NCBI RefSeq assembly: GCF_000004075.3
Contig: NC_026657.2
Span: forward strand, 4,402,001-4,466,000
DNA: 64,000 bases
Origin: Cucumis sativus
Taxonomy: Eukaryota > Streptophyta > Magnoliopsida > Cucurbitales > Cucurbitaceae
Direction of reading: 5' to 3'
Positions 37,801 to 49,092 of the stretch are shown in pieces (the stretch's first letter is position 1; every line of letters begins with the position of its first letter). A program made the translations under genes and the position numbers. The notes under the pieces were generated by a model. The model ran no database searches and was not told where the DNA came from. It saw nothing but the letters and a program-made list of their open reading frames with translations.

Positions 37801-39584
37801 GTAACTGGCTCATGGTTTTGCAGATGTTATTCTTCAAATTAGCTGGAGTTTTACTAAACGATTTTCTCTCCTCATCAACTGATTAAGTTCTTTGTTTGTT
37901 TCTTTACATAACCAAATACATTTTTACCTTATGTAAAATGGTCAAGCCCGTGCTGCTAGTCTTAGGATCTTAATCATTTTTATTTCTTCTCTATCGTTGT
38001 ATTTGCTTTTTTAGATTCTCATGGTGCATTTCTATTTGAAATTTTGAAGCGAGGGAACTTCAGATGCACTGATAGCTCTGTAGGTGTGGAAACTCAACTC
38101 AATAATTTGGCTGCTATCACACAAGTCATTGATCCAAAACTTCATCAGCACTTGGGTATTGTTCATAGCCTTGTCTTCTTTGTTTATGAGATATTACACT
38201 AGAACTATTGTCATCTGATGATTGTCTAAAATAGACATTGTAACTGTTTTATTTTTGTTCCAATTACAGCTGATGGTTTTAATTAGTTTGGTCTTTAGAC
38301 TTTAAACTGTATTTAATCCGCAGACTATAGAGATTCCCATGCTTTTGTTCCGTTAAACTTAATTTGTATGTCTGATTGATTGGAGTTAGATTTATCTTCT
38401 GTTGTATTTGCTTATTATGATTTTTCATTCTTATCTATTCTAAAAGAAAGTAACAATGAAGGTGTTCATTTTATGTACACAGAGACACTTGGCGGTGGAG
38501 ATTATCTTTTTGCTTTCAGGATGCTTATGGTTTTGTTCCGTCGAGAGTTTTCCTTTTGTGATTCCTTGTATCTCTGGGAGGTACTTTTCTATCCCTGCAC
38601 TTTACTGGCTCAAAGTCATTATCCGTGAAAGAACTTTCTTTTAAAAGGGTTAAACATTGGAAAATCAAGTAACATCCTAGGATTCTTTTCATGTATATGA
38701 AAGTTAATAGACTCTCATACAGATTTTGTTAGTAGGTTGCCGTTAATCAGGTAGTGTGTGCGTGGTTTCATTTAAAAGTGGATCCGTTTTCTGCTTTATG
38801 CTATATATGTGGTGAAAGATGACATTGGAAATTGTATTAATTTTGGTACACTTTTGCTGTTACAACAGATGATGTGGGCCCTGGAATATGATCCTGATCT
38901 ATGTGTATTGTATGAAGAACCTGATATTGGAAATGAGAAAGGAGAGGGATCGAAAGGAAAAGCAAAATCGATACGCCAATGTGGGAAATATGAGAGGGAG
39001 AACTTGAAAGCAAAGAACTCAGAAGCTCCTCTTCCCATCTCTGTTTTCCTTGTTGCTAGTGTCTTGAAAGATAAGAGCACAAAGCTACTTACAGAAGCTC
39101 GGGGTCTAGACGATGTTGTGAAGGTTTGTTTCTCGATCTCATACCTTGATCTGTTAAGAACCCTAAACCAGTTAAGGTAGAAAGATGATACATTAAATTG
39201 AACTCAAGCATGACTAATGGCAGAATACTAAGCGACTCAGGAGGTTGGGTCGTGGGTTGCACATAAAGTCCCGAAACTCTTATTTGTATTCGTTTTAACC
39301 ATTTCGGTCTAAGCAAAATCAAGGTTTCGACTAACCGAATTAGTCTCTTGTTTCTTATTCTTATCCAATAGATATTAAATGACATGACTGGAAATCTGGA
39401 TGCCAAAAAAGCTTGCACTGGGGCAATGAAGCTTCACAAGAAATATCTAAAAAAGGTAATTTCATTTGTATCCTTGAAGTGTTTCTTTTGCAAAAGTCTA
39501 TTACACAAGTTTGAGAAGTGAGATAAAAAGAGTGTATGAACTAAACTAACTGATTTATGAACTTTGCAGGCCAAGAAGGCATAG
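34881..39584 (+). CDS. TBC-domain Rab GTPase-activating protein
   Basis: Eleven exons: 34881-34967, 35826-35921, 36228-36331, 36765-37042, 37296-37418, 37619-37707, 38050-38155, 38483-38580, 38869-39123, 39372-39455 and 39570-39584. All introns are GT-AG and the phases close, giving 444 aa. The protein starts MWNTGAPADSFYEVRPECTD. The TBC domain runs from about residue 62 (GIHPSIRGEVWEFLLG) to the LWEMMWALEYDPD region. Both catalytic fingers are present: arginine in I-G-L-D-V-V-R (Arg194) and glutamine in YCQG (Gln229), so it should be an active GAP. An acidic, Pro-rich insert (residues about 120-175) sits between domain halves, as in plant members of this family. Such proteins stimulate GTP hydrolysis by Rab GTPases in vesicle traffic; the Rab partner cannot be told from sequence. 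The last exon holds only AKKA and the stop. Confidence 0.93.
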
Positions 39585-41016
39585 CAATAGAGAAACCTGA
39601 AATTGTATTTTTTCTGATCATTGAGTCGATCGGGCAAGAGATTGTCATATATTTTCTGCACAAACCGGTGGCCAGAATTTGTGGAACTATCCAAGTTTTC
39701 TGACCAGCTATACATTCCCACATTATCAAATTTGTTGTATGTAAAAATAATTTGTTCATTTTCTTCTCTTTTTTTTCATCCTTTTTTGATACTAAAAAAA
39801 AGAAAAAAACAGTGAAAAGAATATATTTTGTGATAACCATCTGATTCTTTGTAACCACTTTATGCATACAGAAAGTAAATATCATTTGTATAAACATTCC
39901 ATTGCGTAATCCATGAATTTATTATTTTATTTTAAAATTTGCATTTCTGTGAAGTCCAAAAAGACATGCTTTAAAGCCAAATCCCAGCATAATTACAATA
40001 ATCAATACCAACTCTTTGATAAGTTAATTTAAAATTAACAATTCATACTTCCTATTCTTTTAGTAAACGAAGAATCAAGTTTATTTTGATGTATAATAGA
40101 TTTGCAAGCTTTTCATTTTTACCCTTTCAACTTTTATCTATAGATGTGTTTGAACTTTTTAATTTTGTATCTAATAAATCTTGTTTATTTGAGATTTTTT
40201 TTCATACACTTATCTAATGAACAATAAATTAAAATTTTAAAGTTTCATTAGCCATAAAACTCACTTTTTTTTTATACAAAAGTCGAATAGGTTAGTAACC
40301 TATTAGGATATGAGATTAAAATTTTTAATAACATACTTGATACCAAATTTAAAGTTTGGAGACGTATTTAGACACATAATATTAAGAATTTCTAGAGTTA
40401 TTTAGACTATTAAAAGTTTCGGGATGTATTAGACATTTCTTAAAGTTTAAAGAGAAAATAAAGGATTAAATTTGTAGTTTACCCTAAATTGTACAATTTG
40501 AATAAGAAAAACATTCACTTACACCAAATTGTTCCTAAAACTTGGATGACTTTAACATGTTACCACTTTAACTCTCAAATTAGTGATTTATAAAAACATA
40601 TGTGCAACATGAAATTGATAAAGTTTGAAAAAAGTTAACTATATATATATATATATATATTTGTACTTTTTTAAATTTATGAACTTTGGCTATGTTGTTT
40701 ATTGATTGTTCAAATGTATTAATATCTTTTTTGCGAAAAACTTTATTTTATTAAAATGAATGAGTATACAAAGATTTTTACAAACTACTCTTTTAGGTTC
40801 CGTTTAAAGTTCATTCGATAGAATTGAAAATTTTGTACCTAAATGGACATGATCAAACAAATTTAAGGTCAATATTGTTTTCTTCCTTCAAAACGTGTAG
40901 CATTTGAAAATTTAAAACTTTTGTACTTGTGATTGCTATTCAAATTTAATTTGTGCAAAATATCTCACATTTCACTGAAAGGAGAAAATAAATGAAAAAG
41001 GCTTTTTTTTTAGTAA

Positions 41017-41165
41017 ATTGGTTAATTGAATTTTAAGTTGGGTTGGATTGGTTGAAGTAATTTTTAGATCCAACCCAATCATTAAATTTCTTTGATTCAA
41101 ATAACCTTTTATTAATGATCAACCAAACCCAATCCAACCATAAAATACTTGGGTTGGAAGTAAGA
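41017..41165. repeat. Fragment of the GGTTGG-rich hAT-like family
   Basis: The sequence has 'gttgggttggattggttg' followed by the inverted forms 'atccaacccaatcatt' and 'aaacccaatccaaccat'. The composition is the same as in the elements at 41250-43242 and 48634-49092, but no clear ends are visible. Confidence 0.5.
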
Positions 41166-41249
41166 AATGGAAGGAATGATTTATTGCTTTGCGGCAATTG
41201 TGTTAAAATTACAAGACGAAAACAAAAAAAAATTATGGATGCGTTCTAC

Positions 41250-43242
41250 TAGGGTGTAAATGAGTTGGGTTGAGGGACATTTTCAATCCAACCCTTAAAA
41301 TATGTATTGAGTTGTCTAATAACATGTATAAATACTTGTTATTATAACATCTTTTATTAGAATAATGAGGTCCAAATGCATAAGAAGAAGATCAGAACGC
41401 ATAAGTTATATTGTAAATTCATAAGCATTAAGAAATACATCTTACATAAGCATTGTCTTTTTTACACGATTTCCATGTCTTAACGCATGATGATTAGAAA
41501 GGAAAAAACTAGTGAATCGTAGGAGACATCTTATGCAAAGGCTATGTGATGGAAACTCGTTTGACGATTAACAGAGAAACCACATCATGTGAGGAAGATT
41601 CACTAGACGACAAAGATGATAGTTAAACTTGATGTAACGAGACAAGGCTTCTATAAGGACTGATATGATCAGAATAATAGAAATTTCTCGTTGAAAGAAT
41701 GCCTATAAGAGAATTTCATCTCTACCAAGAAAAGAAGGCTTGTATGGGCAGGGACGGCCTAGATGTCTGAATAGTTTGACCAACCCTTAGAGAGAATGGT
41801 GGAAAGGACTAGTCTTTCCACCATTTGTAAATGTTTTCTTTTTCTTCTTCTCCGATCATATTGTAAGTGAGAGCTTAGAGTCTGAGTGGTGAAGATTCTA
41901 TTTTCTATTGCCCTTAACTTGGAAAATTTTCCCTTCTCTTTTCTCTCAACTTTTTATATTTCTTTGTAATATATGATGTTCATATTGTACAATGCCTTTA
42001 AGGCCCACACTTGTTAATATATTATATGTTTATACCTTTTCAATCCATCTTTCTTAACTTTCCATTTGTTAATGTGTTTTTAATAGTTTAGGGTTGTGAT
42101 AAGTTCTTGATAAGAAGACCAACATATAATTCTTATCGCTTTAGTTGAGCTATGTTCATCATTTGGCCAGCATCAATTTCTAACAACTCAAGAGGGCAAG
42201 TAGAAATGAAGTTCTTAATTGTGAAGTTCTATAAGTATTATAAGTGAGTTCTTCTAGATATACCTCACCTAATCAAGCTTAGTCATTTGCATCCCGAGAG
42301 GTGAGCAAGTATGACATCTAAAGACTTTGAGAGAAGTTCATCTTAATCATAAACTGGTTAAGCCAGTTATATCGCATTGAGGCTCTCACATTGCTTAATC
42401 ACCTAATAATGCATAGACCTTCCTTCATCTCCTTTCTTCACTAGTTCACATTTTCATTTCATATCCATTTATTCCCATTTACAGATTATCTAGGTGTACA
42501 TATATAGTGAGTTTTGATCTTTTTATACGTTATGTAATTAATTCTTTTACACCGCCTAAATTATGAGTCAATTTTAGAACTAAGCTTTGATAACAACTTC
42601 CTGTGTTCGACTTTGAATCACCCAGATAAACCTATTGTTTCGCTTATACTTGGGCAAACAGTAGTGATAAAGAGGTACAAAGTGAGCATTTCGCCTATAG
42701 TGATCATGACCAATGACTTATCGCACATAATTAATTGTGTATTTTTTTGCGTCCTTAAGTCCTAAGTTAATTTGGCGTCACAACAACCCTCATACAACCA
42801 AGTTTTTGGCGTTGTTGGTTAACAAACCCACACACACAACCATTGTCGGGTTGTATTGTTTTTTTTTTCATCTAATGTTTGTACATTTTAAAATTGTTGT
42901 ACATGTCATATCGATAAATACTCACACCCAAAAATTCAAACATCCATAAATTCAAAGTTTCAAACATCCATAAAAGTTCAACATTCCAAACATTATCCAT
43001 AAATATTAAATAAATAATAAAATATCTATAATATAAATACAAATATTTATTTATATATATATATATTATTAATTCAGGTTGGGTTGGGTTGACCCGAATT
43101 TTCCAACCCCCAATCCGAGACTCGACCCAATCCAAAAAAACCAAAATTTTCAACTCAACCCAATCTACATTTTAAACTAACCCAACCCAACCCATATAAT
43201 ATAGGTTGGGTAGTTCGGATTGTTGATTGTTCTTACCCCCTA
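41250..43242. mobile_element. hAT-like element with nested insertion
   Basis: The left end TAGGGTGTAAATG (41250) and right end TTACCCCCTA (to 43242) are near inverted repeats. The flanking octamers cgttctac (41242-41249) and ttttctac (43243-43250) agree at 6 of 8 positions, as expected for an old 8-bp hAT duplication. Both ends carry GGGTTGGGTTG and its complement. The middle (about 41350-42850) is unlike the family and contains LTR/leader-like sequence, including 'tttttggcgttgttgg' near 42804, which recalls the 'tttttggcgccgttgccgg' leader of some gypsy elements. A later insertion is inferred. Confidence 0.6.
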
Positions 43243-43477
43243 TTTTCTACATGAATTAATTAAGAAAGAAGAATAATGACCTTTGTACAATTCATGCTAA
43301 AACAATTCTTTTGATCCTTTCGATGCCCAGCATGAATGTGAGAACCATGAGCAAGACACGATCGACAATGTTGGAGTTTTTGGTTGTTTGGTGAAAGGAA
43401 GAAGCCATAAAATGCAAAGTAGTCTTTTTTATATTTTCCTTGTAGTAAGAAGAAGAGGGATTTCTATTGAATCTATT

Positions 43478-44213
43478 GGGGTGTTTGGCCCATGAGTTTG
43501 GAATTAGAGGGATTTGACCTTTGAAACCAAATGCATGTTTGTCCACTTGAAATAGAATTCCTGGAATTAAGATTCCAAACCCATGGGTTTATAATATATA
43601 TATATTTTTATTGAATGTCATATGTTTTAGAAAAAATCACTTCAACATTATCAATGATCATTGGCAACAATTGTTAGGCAACTTCACGATCAACGTAACC
43701 ACAATGAATGATCATGACCAATCGACGGTCACAACAATCAATCGTTTTAACCGTCAGCTGTGGATCATCTTGATCGTCGGCTTCGAATTCTCTTGATCGT
43801 TGATTATCAATCCTCTCGATTGTCGGTGACTAATCATCTTGATTAATTGTGACCTACAACTTCGGACGTTACTATCGTGGAGTGAATATCTTGATCGACG
43901 ACAACCAATCGTTATCGTTAATTATCGATCTCATGCCTATTAACAAGCGATTTTAGTAATGGTCAATGATCAATAGTCATAACCCTTGACGATTGATTGC
44001 CATGATGGTTGACTACCAATTAATTGTCTTAAAATTAGTGACCTTTGATCGTCTTCACCATTGATCAACAACTGTCTTCATCAAGACTTCCTACACTCTT
44101 TCCTTTGAGGCTTGAATAGTATAGGATTGAATAGTAAATACTATTCAAGCCCATGGATTACATTTTTTTTCCTTAATTCAATCTAGAAAATTCATTGACC
44201 AATTCCAAACAGC
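43478..44213 (+). mobile_element. MITE-like element with GGGTGTTTGG ends, copy 2
   Basis: The left end is ggggtgtttggcccatgag. The right end, read in complement, is GCTGTTTGGAATTGGTCAA, a decayed inverted repeat that also matches the 'agtttggaatt' just inside the left end. The interior 43690-44090 is the reverse complement of 13187-13562 over several hundred bases. This copy is about twice as long, so the other has internal deletions or this one has insertions. No transposase is present. Confidence 0.65.
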
Positions 44214-44905
44214 ATCTCTAGTGACTGTTATTCGTCGACCGTTATCCGTCGACCACTAGAATGAGTGTTGACGAACTTCCTACCACCACTTTTGCAACAG
44301 CTACGAACCTTAAAAAATTAATAAAAATGAGTTTTTGAAAAACTTTTTTGTTAGTCATTCCATATACGCATTTGATGTAATCACAATAATATTTTTTAAA
44401 ATACGCATTTTTCATTCTTCTATTTTCTTTTCTTCTGGAGGTCCTTTTATAACTATTATTATTATATCATCTTTTAAATTATCTCTTTTCTATTCTTTAT
44501 TTAAAATTAATCTTTCCTTTATTTTAAGAGATTTTATTTATTTTGTTATATTTTTTCAAGGTGAAAATTGATGACCTCTCTATTGTGATCTTGAGTATAA
44601 ATCAAATATTAATATATTAGTAAATATAGTGAAAAATGTAATTATATATCCCATATATACCATGGTTTATTTTTAGTTTAATAACATTTTTCATTTTTTT
44701 CGTTAGTCAATTTAAGTAGAAGACCGGAGACTTATTTGGATTGACTTAAGAAAAAGTATTTTTCAGAAAGAAAAAAACTCATTTTTATTTATACCTCTTT
44801 TGATAAAAGCGGTTTAAGATACATTGCATGTGTGTCATAGAAAGACAACCATAATTATATCTAAAGGTAACTCTACTTTGACTTCCGCTTTTGCATGACC
44901 CTTTT

Positions 44906-44983
44906 GGTTATGTTTATTTTGAAACCTATTAGACTATTTTTAATGGTTATGTTTATTTTGAAACCTATTAGACTATTTTTAAT
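44906..44983. repeat. Perfect 39-bp tandem duplication
   Basis: The unit starting ggttatgtttattttgaaac and ending ctatttttaat occurs twice without a difference. Confidence 0.95.
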
Positions 44984-45419
44984 GTTGCTTAACTAAAACT
45001 TTCGTAAACTCCATCTGATTACATGATTTTTTTTATATTTTGTGAATGGTTTGTAATATTTTTACTTAGACCATTTATGTTAATGCAAGTGAAATCAAAA
45101 TTATTGTTATATAATATTAAAATTTATCGTTTTTACATTAGTGTCATTAAATCAACAGAGTCAATAAATTGAATTAGAGGTACAAATATATATATAAAAA
45201 ATCAACTAAAAATTTGATACAAAAAAATTTAGCGCGTACAATTAATAAAAAAAATTAAATAAATTAACTAAACCCATAAATTCAAAATCAGCACTCGAAA
45301 CACATGCATTAGAAAATCCAGATTTTCAAATCCTGCACCCCAAACACAGACATTTATAATACCCAGACATCAAAACCGCATCAAATAAACCCACATGGAA
45401 CAAGCGATTGTGCAGTACT

Positions 45420-45848
45420 TGTTTGACCCAATCAACAAGTCAGCCGATCAAAATCTGAAAACTGCGGACAAACTCATGGTATAATGTAGCTTCCCTTCAC
45501 GTTCTTGAGAAAATGTTTTATAAAAAGTGAGAGATAAAGAAGTTCATTGAAAACATCATTAAAGCAAGCATTGAAGACTGTTAATTGCAACGAAAAACTT
45601 TCATTGCAAAGAGTTCGACAAGGCTTGGGCGGAGATTTAACTACTATGTCTCCCCTATAGTACATTTTAAACATTTCAGCTCTGGTAAGCTTGTAAATGA
45701 AAATGCTAAAACGTCACATCCAAGCTTTATGACCTAAAATGGAAAACAACAAGCTAAATTAAATATAAAACATAAAGATAAGGTAAAATGGGAGTATTTA
45801 GGCATGCATACACAGGCAAACAACAGCTTGGACAAGCATGCCCATACA
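45420..45848 (-). repeat. 3' LTR of the gypsy element
   Basis: The forward strand begins tgtttgacccaatcaacaag and ends gcatgcccataca. It matches 47174-47611 from end to end with scattered substitutions and small indels. Its polypurine neighbour marks it as the 3' LTR. Confidence 0.8.
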
Positions 45849-46079
45849 TTCTTCCCCACTTAAACAGTTGACGTCCCTGTCGATTGGCGAAGCTGGAATT
45901 CTTCGATCTTCTGCTTCCATGCTTCAAGGTCTTCAACATGTTCCTAACCTGTTTCTTCCACTAGAAGGTTTTTCCACTTCGCTAGGAATTTGAATATTCT
46001 CCTCGTGGGTCTTTTACCCTTCCTTACACTCTCCACAAGGATTTCTTCCACTTCTCTATTTTCTTTCTTCTTCAGGCCA

Positions 46080-46500
46080 ATAGATGGTCGTACACTATCG
46101 TTGCGCTGCTGGTCATCTGGGTTTTAATAGTAGGGATTCAATTTCCTTACATGAACTATTGGATGAATTTCATCCATGTAGGCAACGCCACCCTATAGGA
46201 CACATTTCCAATTATTTTCAGAACTTCAACAGGCGCCTTATATTTTTTGACAAGGCACTGGTCTTTATGCCCTCTAAATCGAATTTTCTCTACTTTCAAC
46301 TTTATGAGGACTTGGTCTTTAGCTCAAAACTCAAGAGGATGTCTTTTCTTATTAGCCTACTTTTTCATACGCTTCAATGCTTTCTTTAAGTATGCTCGAG
46401 CGATGTCGGTAGTTTGCTTCCACTCTTTCGTGAAGTTGTGAGCTTGGGGTTTTTTTCTGTACAAGGGTGTGATCAACAATATGACGCAGTACAGGTTGTC
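46080..46500 (-). pseudogene. Gypsy integrase C-terminal region, broken
   Basis: In changing frames the minus strand keeps pieces of the gypsy integrase end: 'EAYEKVG' preceded by 'LKESIEA', and the block around MDEIHPIVHV with KLNPYY (46100-46180), matching the usual W-M-K-I-H-P-V-x-H-V-S-x-L-K-x-Y motif. Stops and frame changes are frequent, so this is debris downstream of the integrase core. Confidence 0.65.
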
Positions 46501-46687
46501 TTCCACTTACAATTTCAAAGGGACTATTCTCGATGGATGAACTGGTTTGTGCATTAAAACAAGGGAAATTGCATCATATGACTAAAACAGTTGGAAAAAA
46601 ACAGCTCATCACACTAATTTTTTGCATATTGCAAATATGGTAAAATAAGTTATATTAGATGACTATCAGGCAGTAATCATAGGGCTA

Positions 46688-47155
46688 TTAAAAGGTCATC
46701 AAATTTAAATTTGACACTTTTGCAAATTTAGAAAATGTTGTAACATGGGCTTTATTATCATAATTTTTTTTGTTATTTTTGCAAAAGTCCCTTAAAACAA
46801 AGTTGAGCCACATCAAGCAATCAGACCCAATTCTTTTGTCTGGAATCAATGAAATGTCTAAATAATTCTCAAGCATACAATTGAATCTTTCAGTCTGGCT
46901 ATCCGTCTGAGGATGGTATCTTGAAGATATATTCATGTTTGTCCCTAAGAAGGCAAATAACTCAGCCCAGAACGTACCAATGTACCTATCATCCATGTCA
47001 CTCACGATGCTTGATGGAACTCCCCATAACTTCATGACGTGCTTAAAGAACAAGTGTGCTGTCAGCTTGACATAACATAGTTTTGTAGTGAAGATGAAAG
47101 TGGCGTACTTCGAGAACCGATCAATTATAACCAAGATGACCTCAAAGTCGTCCAC
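46688..47155 (-). pseudogene. Gypsy integrase core fragment
   Basis: A 155-codon open stretch resembles the integrase catalytic core: VIIDRFSKYATF with the first Asp, then SDMDDRYIGTFWAEL and the SSRYHPQTDSQTERFN block with the second Asp region, followed by NCMLENYL. The part after about residue 105 diverges and the low-complexity end near 46690-46790 looks like foreign or mutated sequence. It lies inside the deleted element and lacks its N-terminal zinc-binding part. Confidence 0.8.
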
Positions 47156-47173
47156 CTTCAGAAGATGTATAAT

Positions 47174-47611
47174 TGTTTGACCCAGTCAACAAGTTAGCCG
47201 ATCAAAATCTGAAAATCGCAGACAAACTCACAATACGATGTAGCCTCTATTCACATTCTTGAGAAAATGATTTATAAAACGTGAGAGAGAAATAAGCTCA
47301 TTGAAAACATCGTTAAAGCAAGCATTGAAGACTATCAATTGCAATGAAAAGCTTTGATTACAAAGAGTGCGACAAGACTTAAGCGATGATTCAACCACTA
47401 TGTCTGCCCTATGCTACATTTTCAACATTTTCAGCTCTGGTAGGCTTGCATATGAAAATGCTGAAACGTCACACCCAAGCTTTATGACCTAACTAAAACG
47501 AAAGCAACAAGCAAAACTAAATACAAAACATAAAGATATATAAAGTAAATCAGAGGTATTTGGGCATGCGGCCATAGGCAAACAACGCCGTGGACAAGCA
47601 TGCCCGTTACA
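47174..47611 (-). repeat. 5' LTR of the gypsy element
   Basis: This is the partner of the repeat at 45420-45848. On the element strand it starts TGTAACGGGCATGC and ends GGGTCAAACA. The sequence immediately inside it is already integrase, not a primer binding site. Confidence 0.8.
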
Positions 47612-47909
47612 CCAAACGCCCCCTTAGGGCTTTAGAATAATACCTAAAATCACTCCCCAAGGACCCAAATCCACTAACCACTATCCTACATTGCACGAGA
47701 GTTTTACCGTTTCTATCTTAAATTTAATTTAAATTAAATTAAAATAAATAAATAACTAGATAATCAAATAAAATTTATCTATTTTGAAATTAAAAATCAA
47801 ATATTTAATTAATTTAATATTTGAAACATGTTCAAATATACTTCTTTCTCGTAACATATAGTTTTAATATAAAATCTCATTCATTTTCAGTTTAGGGATT
47901 TTTTTTTTA

Positions 47910-48470
47910 AATAGCACAAAATGCGAAATTATTTACACGATATAAAACAATTTTGAAAAAAGAAAAAGTTCACACCGTGAAATAACAAAAATACCTCGCG
48001 ATTATTAATCGGTCACACACACACGCAAAAAGCTTCTAATTCAAATGATCATTTAGATATTGGTACACGATCGTTCAAATCTTGGTAAACGATCGTTTGA
48101 ATCTATCATTTATCTATCTGGGATAGACAATGATAGTAGTCTATCTCTCTCCATATGAGATAGACGACTGATCTTTTAGATATTACTACACGATTCTTTA
48201 GATCTTGGTATATGATCGTGTAGTGAAAAAAGAAGAAGAAAGAAAAAGGACACAATCCATGATATACTGAAAAAATAACAAGGAGATGACTCAGAGATGA
48301 AGAAATCACGAACAAGAAGAAGTGAGAATATGCAGAAGAAATAATAATACGAAGAAGATGTGTAGACATTCAACATGAAATTAAAAACAACAAGCAAAAA
48401 TCTGAAATTTGTGAAAATATAATGGTAGTTTCATGAATTTTTTTTTGTTATACGAACCGTAAATAATTTT
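47910..48470 (+). repeat. Dispersed repeat with internal minisatellite, copy 2
   Basis: The left part ('aaatgcgaaattatttacac', 'accgtgaaataac', 'cgcgattattaatcggtca') and right part match 31905-32520 in order. Here the inner variable part is built on 'cgatcgtttRaatcttggta' words and a 'tctatctgggatagac' palindrome in place of the 26-bp array. No protein is encoded. Confidence 0.6.
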
Positions 48471-48512
48471 TGGGTTTTCTTCTATAATGTAAATTAACCT
48501 TAAGTTTACTAT

Positions 48513-48523
48513 ATGTATATATA

Positions 48524-48561
<38 letters not shown>
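48513..48561. repeat. (TA)n microsatellite
   Basis: An almost uninterrupted TA run of about 24 units, with one break near 48530. Confidence 0.85.
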
Positions 48562-48564
<3 letters not shown>

Positions 48565-48633
48565 TTTAGTATGAACCACTTCATATTATTATTTAATATT
48601 TGAATCTCAAATATTATTCTCAGGTATATAATT

Positions 48634-49092
48634 TAGAGGTGTATGTAAGGTGAGTTGAGTCGAGTTGGAAGAAAATTATGGACCAACCAAAATTATTCGA
48701 GTTGAGAAAAAATGAATCCTATCGGTTCAATATGCAATGGTCAACCAAGCAACCCAACCCAAAAAGTATGGGTTGAGTCGGGTTGGGTTGATAGGTTGAA
48801 TTTCCATTTTTTATCTCTCCATAATTTTGAAAAATTGTTCAAGGTGACATCTATATGCTATACATTCAAATTCGAAGTATACAATGTCCATTCAAAATGA
48901 TGTTTACTTTTAGATTTTAGGTTTATATATATATACACACACATAATCGGTTGGAATAGGTCAACCCAACTCCTTACGTACACAACCTGGTTCAACTTTT
49001 TCTCTCTCCAATTTTTTAACTAAACCCAACCCTTATAGTTTGGGTTTGATAATTTGGGTTGGTTGGGTTATCGGTTTTTTTAAACACCCTTA
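48634..49092. mobile_element. Non-autonomous hAT-like element (GGTTGG-rich)
   Basis: The left end TAGAGGTGT (48634) and right end ACACCCTTA (to 49092) are imperfect 9-bp inverted repeats. The flanking octamers atataatt (48626-48633) and atatagtt (49093-49100) differ at one base, an 8-bp target duplication as made by hAT transposases. The 459-bp body holds many GGGTTGGGTTG runs and their complements toward the ends and no transposase. The related element at 41250 shares ends and composition. Confidence 0.75.

Larger units (their letters stand above)
39585..45419. other. Transposon-rich intergenic region
   Basis: No gene is supported. Apart from the elements listed separately, the stretch is AT-rich. 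A (TA)n run lies near 40640-40661, and a GGTTGG-rich fragment at 41017-41165 is related to the hAT-like family. Confidence 0.45.
45420..47611 (-). mobile_element. Internally deleted Ty3/gypsy LTR retrotransposon
   Basis: Two related LTRs flank the element: 45420-45848 (3') and 47174-47611 (5'), similar throughout. On the element strand each starts TGTA and ends AACA. A polypurine tract (GTGGGGAAGAA, 45849-45859 in complement) borders the 3' LTR. Inside, the minus strand encodes part of an integrase core and a broken integrase C-terminus. The 5' LTR runs almost directly into integrase, so primer site, gag, protease, RT and RNase H are gone. No matching 5-bp target duplication is evident (agtact on one side, ccaaa on the other). 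The copy cannot move by itself. Confidence 0.8.

Noticed and set aside
48660-48790. Telomere-like GGGTTGGGTT runs
   Set aside because: The plant telomere unit is TTTAGGG in exact tandem. Here the words are irregular, occur in both orientations and sit inside hAT-like ends, so they belong to a transposon family.
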